A DNA stretch of 25,878 nt from Bacteroidota bacterium (lineage in GTDB: Bacteria > Bacteroidota > Bacteroidia > Bacteroidales > Rikenellaceae), in the NCBI GenBank assembly GCA_023443765.1, contig JAEZTA010000123.1, positions 1 through 25,878 on the forward strand. Direction: 5' to 3'. Under the pieces are notes generated by a model. It made no database searches and was not told the origin of the DNA. It saw only the letters and a list, made by a program, of their open reading frames with translations. The position numbers were made by a program, and so were the translations under genes. Positions 6,529-15,050 of this stretch are shown here, in pieces. The stretch's first letter is position 1; the number at the start of each line of letters is the position of its first letter.

Positions 6529-9504
6529 TTACTTGCGTTTTACTTCGACCTGTTCGTATCCCTCGACAATATCGCCGACGCGGATGTCGTTGAACGACTC
6601 GATGTTCAGACCGCAGTCCTGTCCGATAACGACCTCTTTCACATCGTCCTTGAAGCGCTTGAGCGAACCCAGCTTGCCGGTATAGATGACGATACCGTCG
6701 CGGATGACGCGGATCGGGGTGTTGCGCAGGAGCTTGCCCTCGCGGACCATACATCCGGCCACAGTTCCGACCTTCGTGATCTTGAAGATTTCGAGCACCT
6801 CGACCGAAGCGACGATCTCCTCCTTCATCACCGGCTCCAACATACCCTCGATAGCGTCCTTGATGTCGTTGATGGCGTCGTAGATGATCGAGTAGAGGCG
6901 GATTTCGATCTCCTCCTTCTCGGCCAGCCTGCGGGCCGAAGCCGACGGACGTACCTGGAAGCCGACGATGATGGCGTTCGAAGCGGCGGCCAGCAGCACG
7001 TCGGACTCCGAAATCTGTCCCACGGCGGCGTGGATGACGTTGACCTGCACGGTCTCCTTCGAGAGTTTGATCAGCGAGCCGGACATAGCCTCGATCGAAC
7101 CGTCCACGTCGCCCTTGACGATGATGTTCAGTTCCTTGAACGAGCCGATGGCGATACGGCGTCCGATCTCGTCGAGCGTCACGTGCTTCTGGGTCATGAT
7201 GCCCTGCATACGGGCCAGCTGCTCGCGTTTGTTGGCGATTTCGCGGGCCGAACGGTCGTCGTCCATGACGTTGAACGTATCACCGGCCTGCGGGGCGCCG
7301 TTCAGACCCAGCACCTGTACGGGCGTCGAGGGTCCTGCTTCGTCCACCTTCTTGCCGTTCTCGTTGAACATGGCCTTCACGCGGCCCGTGTAGGTTCCCG
7401 AGAGGATCACGTCGCCGACGCGGAGCGTACCGCTCTGCACGAGGATCGTCGACACATAGCCGCGGCCCTTGTCGAGCGTCGACTCGATGACCGTACCCTG
7501 CGCTTTCTTGTTGGGATTGGCCTTCAGGTCGAGCATCTCGGCCTCCAGCAGCACCTTTTCGAGCAGTTTGTCGAGGTTCAGGCCCTTCTTGGCCGAAACC
7601 TCCTGGTCCTGGTATTTACCGCCCCACGACTCCACGAGGTAGTTCATCTGCGAGAGCTGCTCCTTGATGTGGTCGGGGTTGGCGCTGGGCTTGTCGATCT
7701 TGTTGATGGCGAAAACCATCGGCACGCCTGCGGCCTGCGCGTGGTTGATCGCCTCGATGGTCTGCGGCATGACGCTGTCGTCGGACGCCACGATGATGAT
7801 GGCAACGTCCGTGACGGCGGCACCACGTGCACGCATGGCCGTAAAGGCCTCGTGGCCCGGGGTGTCGAGGAAGGTGATCTTCTGTCCGTTCAGCACCACG
7901 CTGTAAGCACCGATGTGCTGGGTGATACCGCCGGCCTCGCCTTCGATGACGTTGGTTTTGCGGATGTTGTCCAGCAATGAGGTCTTACCGTGGTCGACGT
8001 GTCCCATGACCGTCACGATCGGCGGACGCGGAACGAGGTCTTCCTCCTTGTCTTCGGTTTCGTCGGCGATAGCCTCCTGAATCTCGACGGAGACGAATTC
8101 GGTCTTGTAACCGAACTCCTCGGCGACGACCACGAGCGCTTCGGCATCGAGACGCTGGTTGATCGACACCATCAGTCCGAGGTTCATGCAGGCCATGATG
8201 ACTTCCGTCGGCGAAACGTTCATCATCGTCGCCAACTCGCTGACGGTTACGAATTCCGTAACCTTGAGCGTCGAACGCTCCATCTCTTCGCGTTCGTATT
8301 CCTCGTTCATGCGCTCGGCAACGGCGTCGCGCTTATCCTTACGGTATTTCGAACTCTTGCTCTTGGAACCCTTGGCCGTCAGGCGCGCCAGGGTATCCTT
8401 TACCTGCTTCGAAACCTCCTCGTCGCTTACTTCGGGGCGAACGATGGGCTTCGGCGGCAGGTTCTTGCCTTTGTTGCGGCGACCTTCGCCCGGACGGGGC
8501 TGGTTCTGGCCCTGTCCGCCGCGGTTCTGGCCCGGACCTCCGGGACGGTTGCCGTTGTTGTTCTGTCCGCCCGGACCTCCCTGGCCCTGGCGGTTGCCGC
8601 CGCCCTGTGCATTGCCCTTCGGGGCCTTACTGACGTCGACTTTCTCCTTCTGGAGACGCTTGCGCTTGTGCTTGCCGCCTGCGACGAAGCCCGACACGTC
8701 CATCGTGCCGAGCACCTGCGGACCCGCGAGGGTCACGGTCTGGGGGCGGAAGATGTTATCTTTTGGAGCCTCGGGCTTCGGGGCCTCCTGAGCGGGCGCG
8801 GGGGCTGCTGCCTGTGCGGCGGGAGTTGCCTGCGGAGCCGGAGCCGGTTTGGCAGGGGCTGCGGGAGCCTCTGCAACCCTGGGCTGCGGAGCAGGGGCGG
8901 GCGTTTCGGCTTTCGGGGCCTCCTGTACCGGGGCCGGAGCCTTCACGGGAGCCGGAGTTTCGGCTGCTGCGGGTTTCGGGGCCTCGGCGGGCTTCGGCTG
9001 GGGAGCCGGAGCGGGTTTCACGGCCTCGGGGGCTTTCGGAGCCTCCTCCGCTTTCGCAGCAGGGGCCGGAGCGGCCGGCTGGGGCGCGGGTTTCACGGCC
9101 TCGGGTTCGGGCTTCGGCTGGGGAGCCGGAGCCGGCTTGGGTTTGGGCGAAAGGTCGATCTTGCCGAGGAACTTCGGCTGCTGAATTTCGTCCTTGACGC
9201 TGATGACGTTGCTTTTGATGACAACCTCTTTCTCTTCCTCGCGCTCCTGCTTCTTGGCTTCTTCGAGGGTTACGGTCGTCTGCTTCAGGGAGATGCGTTC
9301 GCGGATCGAATCACGTGCGCCGGCAGCGCTGCGATTTGCCCCGAACTCCTTCTCCAGAACGGCATAAGTGTCCGTGTCGACCAGTGTGTTGGGCGACCCG
9401 TCGCTCTTGATGCCCTTCTTTTGCAGGAAGTCCGTGATGGTGTTCAGACCAACGTTAAACTCCTTTGCAACCTGAATGAGCCTTAATTTTCTTTCATTAC
9501 CCAT
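6529..9504 (-). CDS. infB: Translation initiation factor IF-2
   Basis: IF-2 is the GTPase that brings initiator tRNA to the 30S subunit and promotes subunit joining. The 991-residue protein has an N-terminal IF2_N domain (about 1-50), a long Pro/Ala/Lys-rich linker (about 125-250), a second low-complexity linker rich in Gly, Gln, Asn and Arg (about 298-350), a second IF2_N domain (near 'TEFVTVSELATMMNVSPTEV'), and the G domain with GHVDHGKTS (near 500), DTPGHEAFT and NKIDKP. Beta-barrel domains II and IV and domain III follow. The length is near that of other Bacteroidetes IF-2 and longer than the E. coli form. It lies 36 bases after nusA in the usual rimP-nusA-infB order. Confidence 0.98.
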   Translation of the reverse strand: MGNERKLRLIQVAKEFNVGLNTITDFLQKKGIKSDGSPNTLVDTDTYAVLEKEFGANRSAAGARDSIRERISLKQTTVTLEEAKKQEREEEKEVVIKSNVISVKDEIQQPKFLGKIDLSPKPKPAPAPQPKPEPEAVKPAPQPAAPAPAAKAEEAPKAPEAVKPAPAPQPKPAEAPKPAAAETPAPVKAPAPVQEAPKAETPAPAPQPRVAEAPAAPAKPAPAPQATPAAQAAAPAPAQEAPKPEAPKDNIFRPQTVTLAGPQVLGTMDVSGFVAGGKHKRKRLQKEKVDVSKAPKGNAQGGGNRQGQGGPGGQNNNGNRPGGPGQNRGGQGQNQPRPGEGRRNKGKNLPPKPIVRPEVSDEEVSKQVKDTLARLTAKGSKSKSSKYRKDKRDAVAERMNEEYEREEMERSTLKVTEFVTVSELATMMNVSPTEVIMACMNLGLMVSINQRLDAEALVVVAEEFGYKTEFVSVEIQEAIADETEDKEEDLVPRPPIVTVMGHVDHGKTSLLDNIRKTNVIEGEAGGITQHIGAYSVVLNGQKITFLDTPGHEAFTAMRARGAAVTDVAIIIVASDDSVMPQTIEAINHAQAAGVPMVFAINKIDKPSANPDHIKEQLSQMNYLVESWGGKYQDQEVSAKKGLNLDKLLEKVLLEAEMLDLKANPNKKAQGTVIESTLDKGRGYVSTILVQSGTLRVGDVILSGTYTGRVKAMFNENGKKVDEAGPSTPVQVLGLNGAPQAGDTFNVMDDDRSAREIANKREQLARMQGIMTQKHVTLDEIGRRIAIGSFKELNIIVKGDVDGSIEAMSGSLIKLSKETVQVNVIHAAVGQISESDVLLAAASNAIIVGFQVRPSASARRLAEKEEIEIRLYSIIYDAINDIKDAIEGMLEPVMKEEIVASVEVLEIFKITKVGTVAGCMVREGKLLRNTPIRVIRDGIVIYTGKLGSLKRFKDDVKEVVIGQDCGLNIESFNDIRVGDIVEGYEQVEVKRK

Positions 9505-9540
9505 ATCTGTCTCTTTTCCTTTCTTGTCTTGCGGTTTTGA

Positions 9541-10770
9541 TTATTCGAACTCGGCCTTCAGGATGTCGATGACCTTCTGTGCCTGCTCCTGTTCGAGGTC
9601 GGCGCGGGCGGCAACTTCCTCGACGGAGAGTTCCAGTACGCTCTTCGCGGTGTCGCAGCCGGCGGCCTTCAGGGCGTCGATCACCCATCCGTCGATCTCG
9701 TCGGCGAACTCCGTGAGGGCTACATCCTCCTCCTCGACCTCGCGGTAAACGTCGATGTCGTAGCCGGTGAGCATCTTCGAGAGGCGGATGTTGAGACCGC
9801 CCTTGCCGATGGCCAGCGAAACCTGGTCGGGCTTGAGGTAGACCGAAGCGGTCATCTTCTCCTCGTCGAGGGTGATCGACGAAACCTTTGCGGGGTTGAG
9901 CGAACGCTGGATCATCAGCGTCGGGTTGGCCGTGTAGTTCACCACGTCGATGTTCTCGTTACGCAGCTCCTTGACGATCGAGTAGATACGCGAACCCTTC
10001 ATGCCGACGCAGGCGCCTACCGGGTCGATGCGCTCGTCGTAGGATTCTACGGCGACCTTGGCGCGCTCGCCGGGGATGCGGACGATCTTCTTGATGGTGA
10101 TCAGTCCGTCGAAAATCTCGGGAACCTCCTGCTCGAACAGACGTTCCAGGAACTGGTTGGCCGTACGCGAAAGGATGATGCGCGGCTGGTTGTTGTTCAT
10201 CTCCACCGACTTGACGATGGCTTTGATCGTGTCGCCCTTGCGGTAGAAGTCGTTGGGAATCTGCTCGGCTTTGGGGAGGATCAGCTCGTTCTCCTCGTCG
10301 TCGAGGATCAGCACCTCCTTTTTCCACACCTGGTACACCTCGCCCGTGACGATGTCGCCGACCTTCTCCGAGTATTTCTCATAGAGGCTGGCCTTCTCCA
10401 GGTCGAGGATGCGCGATGCGAGGTTCTGGCGCAGCGACAGCACGGCGCGGCGGCCGAACGATGCGAGTTTGATCTCGTCGGCATACTCGTCGCCGACTTC
10501 GTAGGTCGGGTCGATGGCCTTGACTTCCGAAACGGAAATTTGTGCATTGGGGTCTTCGACGGCGCCGTCCTCAACGACGGTGCGGTTACGCCAGATCTCC
10601 AGGTCGCCCTTCTCGGGGTTGATGATCACATCGAAGTTCTCGTCCGTTTCATACTGTTTCTGCAGCGCGTGGCGGAAAACGTCCTCCAGCACGCCGATCA
10701 TCGTCGACTTGTCGATGTTCTTCAGCTCTTTGAACTCGGCAAAGTTGCTGATGAGATTGAGATTGTCCAT
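9541..10770 (-). CDS. nusA: Transcription termination/antitermination factor NusA
   Basis: NusA binds RNA polymerase and nascent RNA and modulates pausing, termination and antitermination. The 409-residue protein has an N-terminal polymerase-binding domain (about 1-130), an S1 domain ('GDIVTGEVYQVWKKEVLI'), and KH domains with 'GACVGMKGSRI' and 'SLAIGKGGLNIRL'. A single short C-terminal helical module ends the protein. It lacks the two acidic repeats that make E. coli NusA about 495 residues long, which is common outside Proteobacteria. It lies between rimP (43 bases upstream) and infB. Confidence 0.97.
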   Translation of the reverse strand: MDNLNLISNFAEFKELKNIDKSTMIGVLEDVFRHALQKQYETDENFDVIINPEKGDLEIWRNRTVVEDGAVEDPNAQISVSEVKAIDPTYEVGDEYADEIKLASFGRRAVLSLRQNLASRILDLEKASLYEKYSEKVGDIVTGEVYQVWKKEVLILDDEENELILPKAEQIPNDFYRKGDTIKAIVKSVEMNNNQPRIILSRTANQFLERLFEQEVPEIFDGLITIKKIVRIPGERAKVAVESYDERIDPVGACVGMKGSRIYSIVKELRNENIDVVNYTANPTLMIQRSLNPAKVSSITLDEEKMTASVYLKPDQVSLAIGKGGLNIRLSKMLTGYDIDVYREVEEEDVALTEFADEIDGWVIDALKAAGCDTAKSVLELSVEEVAARADLEQEQAQKVIDILKAEFE

Positions 10771-10813
10771 TGTGTGCTTTATCTTGTTTTAATTCTTAAT
10801 TCCGAATGCCTGA

Positions 10814-11281
10814 TTATTTGAAGTCCAAATACTCTTTCGTGTACTTGATCTCGGCGAAGGGGTAACTGCGGGTGACCTTCACTAACTGTTTCTTCTTTTT
10901 GCCCTCGATGGCCTGCTTCTCCTCGTAGGAGAGCGTGATGCCTTCTTCGGTGACCTCTTCCAGTTTGGCCAGAACCTTTATGCCGCTTGTGAGCAGCACT
11001 TCGGCCGATTTCCCGGCGAGTTTGCGGTACTGGCGCAGGTTCTTCAGTTCCGAGCCGATGCCGGCCGACATGACCGTCAGCGAAAAATCCTCCGCGTCAC
11101 GGTCGAATTCCGCGTCGACGGCCCGGCTCAGTTCCGCGCAGGCGTCGATGCCGACCGACGTGTCGCTGTCGATCGTCAGTTCGATTTCGTTGCCCGGTGT
11201 CGAGGTGCACTCCACAACGAACATATCGGTCCCTTCCAAATGACGTTCCGCCGCTTCGATTATCTTTTTCGTATCTATCAT
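10814..11281 (-). CDS. rimP: Ribosome maturation factor RimP
   Basis: RimP helps 30S subunit assembly. The 155-residue protein shows the family pattern: an N-terminal alpha/beta domain with 'IELTIDSDTSVGIDACAELSRAVDAEF', the central 'SLTVMSAGIGSELKNLRQYRKLAGK' segment and a C-terminal Sm-like barrel. It is the first gene of rimP-nusA-infB. A well-formed promoter lies at 11364-11393, and the untranslated leader of about 75 bases contains a terminator-like hairpin, so expression of the operon may be controlled by attenuation. Confidence 0.95.
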   Translation of the reverse strand: MIDTKKIIEAAERHLEGTDMFVVECTSTPGNEIELTIDSDTSVGIDACAELSRAVDAEFDRDAEDFSLTVMSAGIGSELKNLRQYRKLAGKSAEVLLTSGIKVLAKLEEVTEEGITLSYEEKQAIEGKKKKQLVKVTRSYPFAEIKYTKEYLDFK

Positions 11282-11316
11282 AGTCGTTGAATTTCGGTCG
11301 AGTATAACTATAAAAT

Positions 11317-11337
11317 AAGGGGACTACCCGTCCCCTT
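11317..11337 (-). promoter_or_regulatory. Terminator-like hairpin in the rimP-nusA-infB leader
   Basis: AAGGGGAC and GTCCCCTT form a perfect eight-pair stem with a five-base loop. On the minus strand TTATTTTATAG follows, so it resembles an intrinsic terminator. It lies between the rimP promoter and the rimP start codon. It may act as an attenuator for this operon, and also as the end of any transcript reading through from lpxA. Confidence 0.65.
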
Positions 11338-11363
11338 ACCCTTCACGCTGCCTTTCGACACCG

Positions 11364-11393
11364 CAAATATAGTGAAAAATTCCGATATACCAA
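11364..11393 (-). promoter_or_regulatory. Promoter of the rimP-nusA-infB operon
   Basis: TTG at 11391-11393, a 19-base spacer and TATATTTG at 11364-11371 (all minus strand) match the Bacteroidetes primary sigma factor consensus in sequence and spacing. It lies directly after the lpxA stop codon. Confidence 0.85.
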
Positions 11394-11409
11394 TATTTAT
11401 ACGCAAAAT

Positions 11410-12204
11410 TTACTCCTCTTTGTTACGCGATTCGTAGGGTTTGATGATGCCGCGTTTCGACGTGCGGATAAATTCGATCAGCGCGTCGCGCTCGGGGCTT
11501 TGCGGAACCTGCCGTTCGACCTCGTCGCAGCCGTTCAGGTAGTTCAATCCGCTCTGGAAGAGGATGCGGCAGGCGTCGTGAATCTCGGCGATGCGTTCGG
11601 TTGAAAAACCGCGGCGCGCGAGGCCGATCTTGTTGATGCCCGCGAAGCGGAGCGTGTCGTTGCGGACGATGACATAAGGCGGAAGGTCCTGGCCCAGCAG
11701 CGCCCCGCCCTGTACCATGGCGTGGGCTCCGATGTGGGTCCACTGGTGGACGGCGGCATGGCCCCCGATGACTACCCAGTCGCCGATGTGCACCTCGCCG
11801 GCAAGCGATACGCGGTTGGCGATCACGCAGTTGTCGCCGATAATGCAATCGTGTCCGACATGTACGTAGGCCATCAGCAGGTTGTTCGAACCGATGACGG
11901 TGGTTCCCGTCGAGGCGGTTCCGCGGCTGATCGTCACATACTCGCGGATGTCGTTGTCGTCGCCGATCTGCGTCGTGGTGATTTCACCTGCGAATTTCAG
12001 GTCCTGCGGCAGGCAGGAGACCGAAGCGGCCGTGTGAACCTTGCACCGTTTGCCGATGCGCGCTCCGTCGTGGATCACGGCCCCGGGGCCGATCCAGCAG
12101 TCGTCGCCGATTACCACGTCGCCTGCGATGTATGCAAAGGGTTCTACCGTGACATTGGCTCCGAGCTTCGCGTCGGGGTGAATGTAAGCCAGGTTGCTGA
12201 TCAT
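11410..12204 (-). CDS. lpxA: Acyl-ACP:UDP-N-acetylglucosamine O-acyltransferase LpxA
   Basis: LpxA catalyses the first step of lipid A synthesis, moving a 3-hydroxyacyl chain from ACP to UDP-GlcNAc. The 264-residue protein begins with many hexapeptide repeats of the left-handed beta helix ('DAKLGANVTVEPFAYIAGDVVIGDDCWIG'-type in shorter units), carries the catalytic-histidine region 'AYVHVGHDCIIGDNC', and ends in the helical C-terminal domain ('GFSTERIAEIHDACRILF'). Length is normal for the family. It starts five bases after the stop of lpxC-fabZ, so the two are co-transcribed, matching the fabZ-lpxA pairing seen in other bacteria. Confidence 0.97.
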   Translation of the reverse strand: MISNLAYIHPDAKLGANVTVEPFAYIAGDVVIGDDCWIGPGAVIHDGARIGKRCKVHTAASVSCLPQDLKFAGEITTTQIGDDNDIREYVTISRGTASTGTTVIGSNNLLMAYVHVGHDCIIGDNCVIANRVSLAGEVHIGDWVVIGGHAAVHQWTHIGAHAMVQGGALLGQDLPPYVIVRNDTLRFAGINKIGLARRGFSTERIAEIHDACRILFQSGLNYLNGCDEVERQVPQSPERDALIEFIRTSKRGIIKPYESRNKEE

Positions 12205-12209
12205 CTCCT

Positions 12210-13601
12210 TTAGTTTTTGTTTTTGACTACCTGGGCCATCATCACGGCCTCACAGGCAAGGGTTTCGCCCACGAATGCTTTGGCCTCGACCAGGGCGACG
12301 CCCCGGCGGATCGGCTCCAGCAGGTGGATTTCGAATTGCAGCGTGTCGCCCGGGACGACCTTGCGCTTGAACTTCACGCCGTCGATCTTCATGAAGTAGG
12401 TCGAATAGTTCTCCGGGTCGGGGACGTTGCTCAGCACCATGATGCCGCTGCACTGGGCCATCGCCTCGACGATCAGCACGCCCGGCATCACCGGTTCTTC
12501 GGGGAAATGGCCCACGAAGAACGGTTCGTTCATCGTCACGTTCTTGATACCGGCTACCGACACGGGGTCGCAATGGAAAATGCGGTCCACCAGAAGGAAC
12601 GGCGGACGGTGGGGCAGCATGCGGCGGATGTCGTTGATGTCGTACAGCGGCGGCTTGCGGCAGTCGTAGGTGAAACGGGGTTTTTCGCCTGCGCGGCGGA
12701 TGGTCTGCTTGAGCTGCTTCATGAACTCCGTGTTGGCGAAGTGGCCCGGGCGGGTGGCCCAGACGCGGCCCTTGATGCGCACGCCCAGCAGGGCGAAGTC
12801 GCCCAGCAGGTCGAGCAGTTTGTGGCGCGCCAGTTCGTTGTTGCAGCGCAGTTCGAGGTTATTGAGGTAGCCCGCCTTGATCTCGATGTTGGGCTTGTTG
12901 AAGAGCTTCTTGAGCTTGTCCAGCTGCTCGTCGGGTACGGGGTTTTCCACGACCACGATGGCGTTGTCCAGGTCGCCGCCCTTGATCAGGTTCATGTTGA
13001 TCAGCGGCTCCAGTTCGTGCAGGAAGACGAACGTACGGCAGGGCGAAATCTTGTCGGCGAAGTCGTCGCCGGGGTTGAAGGTGGCGTACTGGTTGCCGAT
13101 GACCTTCGAATTATAGTCCACGTGCACCGAGACCGAGAATTCGTCGTCGGGGTAGAGGATGATCGCCACGCCCTTTTCGGGGATCGTGTAGACCATCTTT
13201 TCGGTCACATGGTAGAACGAACGTTCGGCATCCTGGTCCGTTAGTCCGGTTGCGGTGATGGCCTGGGCGTATTCGCGCGCCGAACCGTCCATGATCGGAG
13301 TTTCGGGGGCGTCGATGTCGATCACGGCGTTATCCACGCCGAGGGTCCAGAGCGCCGACATGATGTGTTCGATGGTCGATACGCGGTGACCGCCGGCTTC
13401 GATGGTCGTGCCGCGCGAAGTATCTACGACGTTGTCGCACAAGGCAGGAATTATAGGTTGCCCTTCGAGGTCGGTGCGGCGGAATACGATTCCGGTTCCG
13501 GCTTCGGCAGGATTCACGGTCATGGTAACGCGGACGCCCGTATGCAGGCCCTTTCCCGAAAAAGAGATCGGCGCCTTCAGCGTTTGTTGTTTGGTTGACA
13601 T
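12210..13601 (-). CDS. lpxC-fabZ: LpxC-FabZ fusion: UDP-3-O-acyl-GlcNAc deacetylase / 3-hydroxyacyl-ACP dehydratase
   Basis: This 463-residue protein joins two enzymes. The N-terminal part (about 1-305) is LpxC, the zinc deacetylase that commits UDP-GlcNAc to lipid A; the zinc-site signatures 'STIEHIMSAL', 'HKLLDLLGD' and the catalytic-histidine region near 'RPGHFANTEF' are present. The C-terminal part (about 315-463) is FabZ, the hot-dog dehydratase of fatty acid elongation, with 'MLPHRPPFLLVDRI' and 'GHFPEEPVMPGVLIVEAMAQ'. The fusion is known across Bacteroidetes and ties the supply of acyl chains to lipid A synthesis. A promoter box lies at 13627-13634, divergent from the TonB-like gene. 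Confidence 0.97.
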   Translation of the reverse strand: MSTKQQTLKAPISFSGKGLHTGVRVTMTVNPAEAGTGIVFRRTDLEGQPIIPALCDNVVDTSRGTTIEAGGHRVSTIEHIMSALWTLGVDNAVIDIDAPETPIMDGSAREYAQAITATGLTDQDAERSFYHVTEKMVYTIPEKGVAIILYPDDEFSVSVHVDYNSKVIGNQYATFNPGDDFADKISPCRTFVFLHELEPLINMNLIKGGDLDNAIVVVENPVPDEQLDKLKKLFNKPNIEIKAGYLNNLELRCNNELARHKLLDLLGDFALLGVRIKGRVWATRPGHFANTEFMKQLKQTIRRAGEKPRFTYDCRKPPLYDINDIRRMLPHRPPFLLVDRIFHCDPVSVAGIKNVTMNEPFFVGHFPEEPVMPGVLIVEAMAQCSGIMVLSNVPDPENYSTYFMKIDGVKFKRKVVPGDTLQFEIHLLEPIRRGVALVEAKAFVGETLACEAVMMAQVVKNKN

Positions 13602-13626
13602 AAGCGGAGTTTCTAATATTTGCGCG

Positions 13627-13634
13627 CAAAGATA
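13627..13634 (-). promoter_or_regulatory. -7 box of lpxC-fabZ-lpxA
   Basis: TATCTTTG on the minus strand fits TAnnTTTG, with transcription starting near 13620 and a leader of about 19 bases. The -33 box is not clear. Confidence 0.65.
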
Positions 13635-13656
13635 GGAAAATTTCGGTAAAAAACGC

Positions 13657-13664
13657 TACTTTTG
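13657..13664 (+). promoter_or_regulatory. -7 box of the TonB-like gene
   Basis: TACTTTTG on the plus strand fits TAnnTTTG and lies 23 bases before the start codon. With the lpxC box it makes a compact divergent promoter pair only about 22 bases apart. Confidence 0.65.
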
Positions 13665-13686
13665 CTCAAAATTCCGACAGACAGCA

Positions 13687-14490
13687 ATGACAGAAACACC
13701 CCGTGACAACAAACCCCAACCCGCCCGGCGGCCCCGTATCAAACTTCCTTTCGACAAACGCAGGGAGGATGTCGGGTCGTGGACTTACGATCATCGTATC
13801 GGTTTGTGCGTCACGATTATAGCCTATCTGGTGCTGATGATCGTCTTCGTGTCGTCGAAGATCGTCGTGGGCGGCCGTTCGCACCAGCAGGGCATGTTTA
13901 TCGACCTGCAGACGCTGGCCGAAATGGAGCAGGAACGCGACCGGTTGGAACGCGAGGTGCGCGAGCGTCAGCAGCAGGAAGACATCGACTGGCGCAGTAT
14001 CCGCAACCAGGCGTCGAACGAAAATGCCCTGAACGAGAAGCTCCGCGACGACCGCGGGACCAATGCTGCGGCACTGAACGAAGCGGCTGCCGAGGCCGAG
14101 GCGCGGATGCGTGCCAACCGCGAGGCCTATGAGCAGGGGCTTGCCGAGGAGCGGGCTATCCGCGAACGGCGCGGTCGGGAGGACGGCGCGGAGCATCAGG
14201 ATCGCAAGGTCAAGGGCCGCGTGACGGTGTCGTTCTCGATCACCAATCCCGTGCGCACGTCGCGTTATCTGGAGGTTCCCGCCTATCTGTGCGAGGGTGG
14301 GGGCGAGGTCGTGGTGGCCGTCACCGTGGACCGTGCGGGCAAGGTCATCGGCGCGCGCGTTAACGAAGGCGGCGACGACTGCATGCGCGAATCGGCCCTG
14401 CGTGCGGCCCGCAATTCGGTGTTTAACATTGACAACGCGGCGCCTGCCAAGCAGACGGGAACGATCACCTACATCTTTATTCCCCAGTAG
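13687..14490 (+). CDS. TonB-like envelope protein with coiled-coil linker
   Basis: The 267-residue protein has a basic, proline-containing cytoplasmic N-terminus (1-37), one membrane helix (about 38-60), a highly charged Glu/Arg-rich segment likely to form a coiled coil (about 76-170), and a C-terminal domain resembling TonB_C ('YLCEGGGEVVVAVTVDRAGK' followed by 'DDCMRESALRAARNSVFN' and 'GTITYIFIPQ'). TonB proteins pass proton-motive energy from ExbBD to outer-membrane receptors. Typical TonB has a Pro/Lys-rich linker here, so a true energy-transducing role is inferred, not shown; no exbB or exbD is nearby. It has its own promoter, divergent from lpxC-fabZ. Confidence 0.8.
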   Translation: MTETPRDNKPQPARRPRIKLPFDKRREDVGSWTYDHRIGLCVTIIAYLVLMIVFVSSKIVVGGRSHQQGMFIDLQTLAEMEQERDRLEREVRERQQQEDIDWRSIRNQASNENALNEKLRDDRGTNAAALNEAAAEAEARMRANREAYEQGLAEERAIRERRGREDGAEHQDRKVKGRVTVSFSITNPVRTSRYLEVPAYLCEGGGEVVVAVTVDRAGKVIGARVNEGGDDCMRESALRAARNSVFNIDNAAPAKQTGTITYIFIPQ

Positions 14491-14513
14491 TTTCCGGTTT
14501 CAGCGGTTGTCTT

Positions 14514-14530
14514 AGGGTGGAAAACACCCT
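14514..14530 (+). other. Short hairpin after the TonB-like gene
   Basis: AGGGTG and CACCCT form a six-pair stem around GAAAA, 24 bases past the stop codon. There is no T tract, so it may stabilise the mRNA 3' end instead of terminating transcription. Confidence 0.4.
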
Positions 14531-14602
14531 GTGTGCGTCGGGAAATTTGTCGTTTTTGTCAACTTTTTCGTTTCGGGGTTCGGATTTATCCGAGAAAAAA
14601 TA

Positions 14603-14610
14603 TAACTTTG
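14603..14610 (+). promoter_or_regulatory. -7 box of the small secreted cysteine protein gene
   Basis: TAACTTTG on the plus strand matches TAnnTTTG and lies 29 bases before the start codon. No clear TTG is present at the -33 position. Confidence 0.65.
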
Positions 14611-14638
14611 TAGCCGACGTAATTTTCCGAATCAAATA

Positions 14639-15034
14639 ATGCGTAAACTGCTGTTCATCGTACTGGCCTTTGCGGCGTCCCTGCTCTTCTCGGAGGGCAG
14701 CGACAGCGTGCGTGTCTGGCAGCAGACGCGTTTGGCGGCATTCTCCGTGGGCGACACCCGTGCCGACGAATGGCAGTGCGAGCGCATGTATAATTCGGAC
14801 CTGAACCACCAACCCCGTGTGCTCCGGGAGGCGGAAGCCTGCCCGACGACTCCTTCGTTCCGGCTCGGCGGCCAGCAGGTCCTGGCTGAACGCGCGGCTG
14901 TGCGTTGCGCAGTTTCATGTGGTTGTGGTACGGGAGTTGCCCGGTTAACCTCAGCATTTCAATCCTCAGATCTCTCTGCCGGACTGCATGCCGTGGACTA
15001 CTATGTCTACCGGTTGCGGCGGCTCATTATTTAG
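14639..15034 (+). CDS. Small secreted cysteine-containing protein, unknown function
   Basis: I do not recognise this 131-residue protein. It has a Sec signal peptide (MRKLLFIVLAFAASLLFS) and a mature part with five cysteines (C47, C68, C90, C94, C96), the last three in a tight cluster, and a basic, hydrophobic C-terminus (YRLRRLII). Gene status is supported by a good promoter box 29 bases upstream and a terminator 17 bases after the stop, which make a neat single-gene unit. The protein is small enough that the reading frame could still be fortuitous, and the downstream half is less protein-like in composition than the start. Confidence 0.6.
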   Translation: MRKLLFIVLAFAASLLFSEGSDSVRVWQQTRLAAFSVGDTRADEWQCERMYNSDLNHQPRVLREAEACPTTPSFRLGGQQVLAERAAVRCAVSCGCGTGVARLTSAFQSSDLSAGLHAVDYYVYRLRRLII

Positions 15035-15050
15035 CGTAGTGTATTTCCCG

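Noticed and set aside
8770..9150. Repetitive DNA in infB resembling a tandem repeat or CRISPR-like array
   Set aside because: It encodes the Pro/Ala/Lys-rich linker of IF-2; the units are irregular and stay in frame, with no repeat-spacer pattern.
6526..9486. Two long plus-strand open frames (484 and 498 residues) opposite infB
   Set aside because: They mirror the infB codon pattern in a GC-rich gene, give Asp/His/Arg/Leu-rich translations without recognisable domains, and infB is unambiguous on the other strand.
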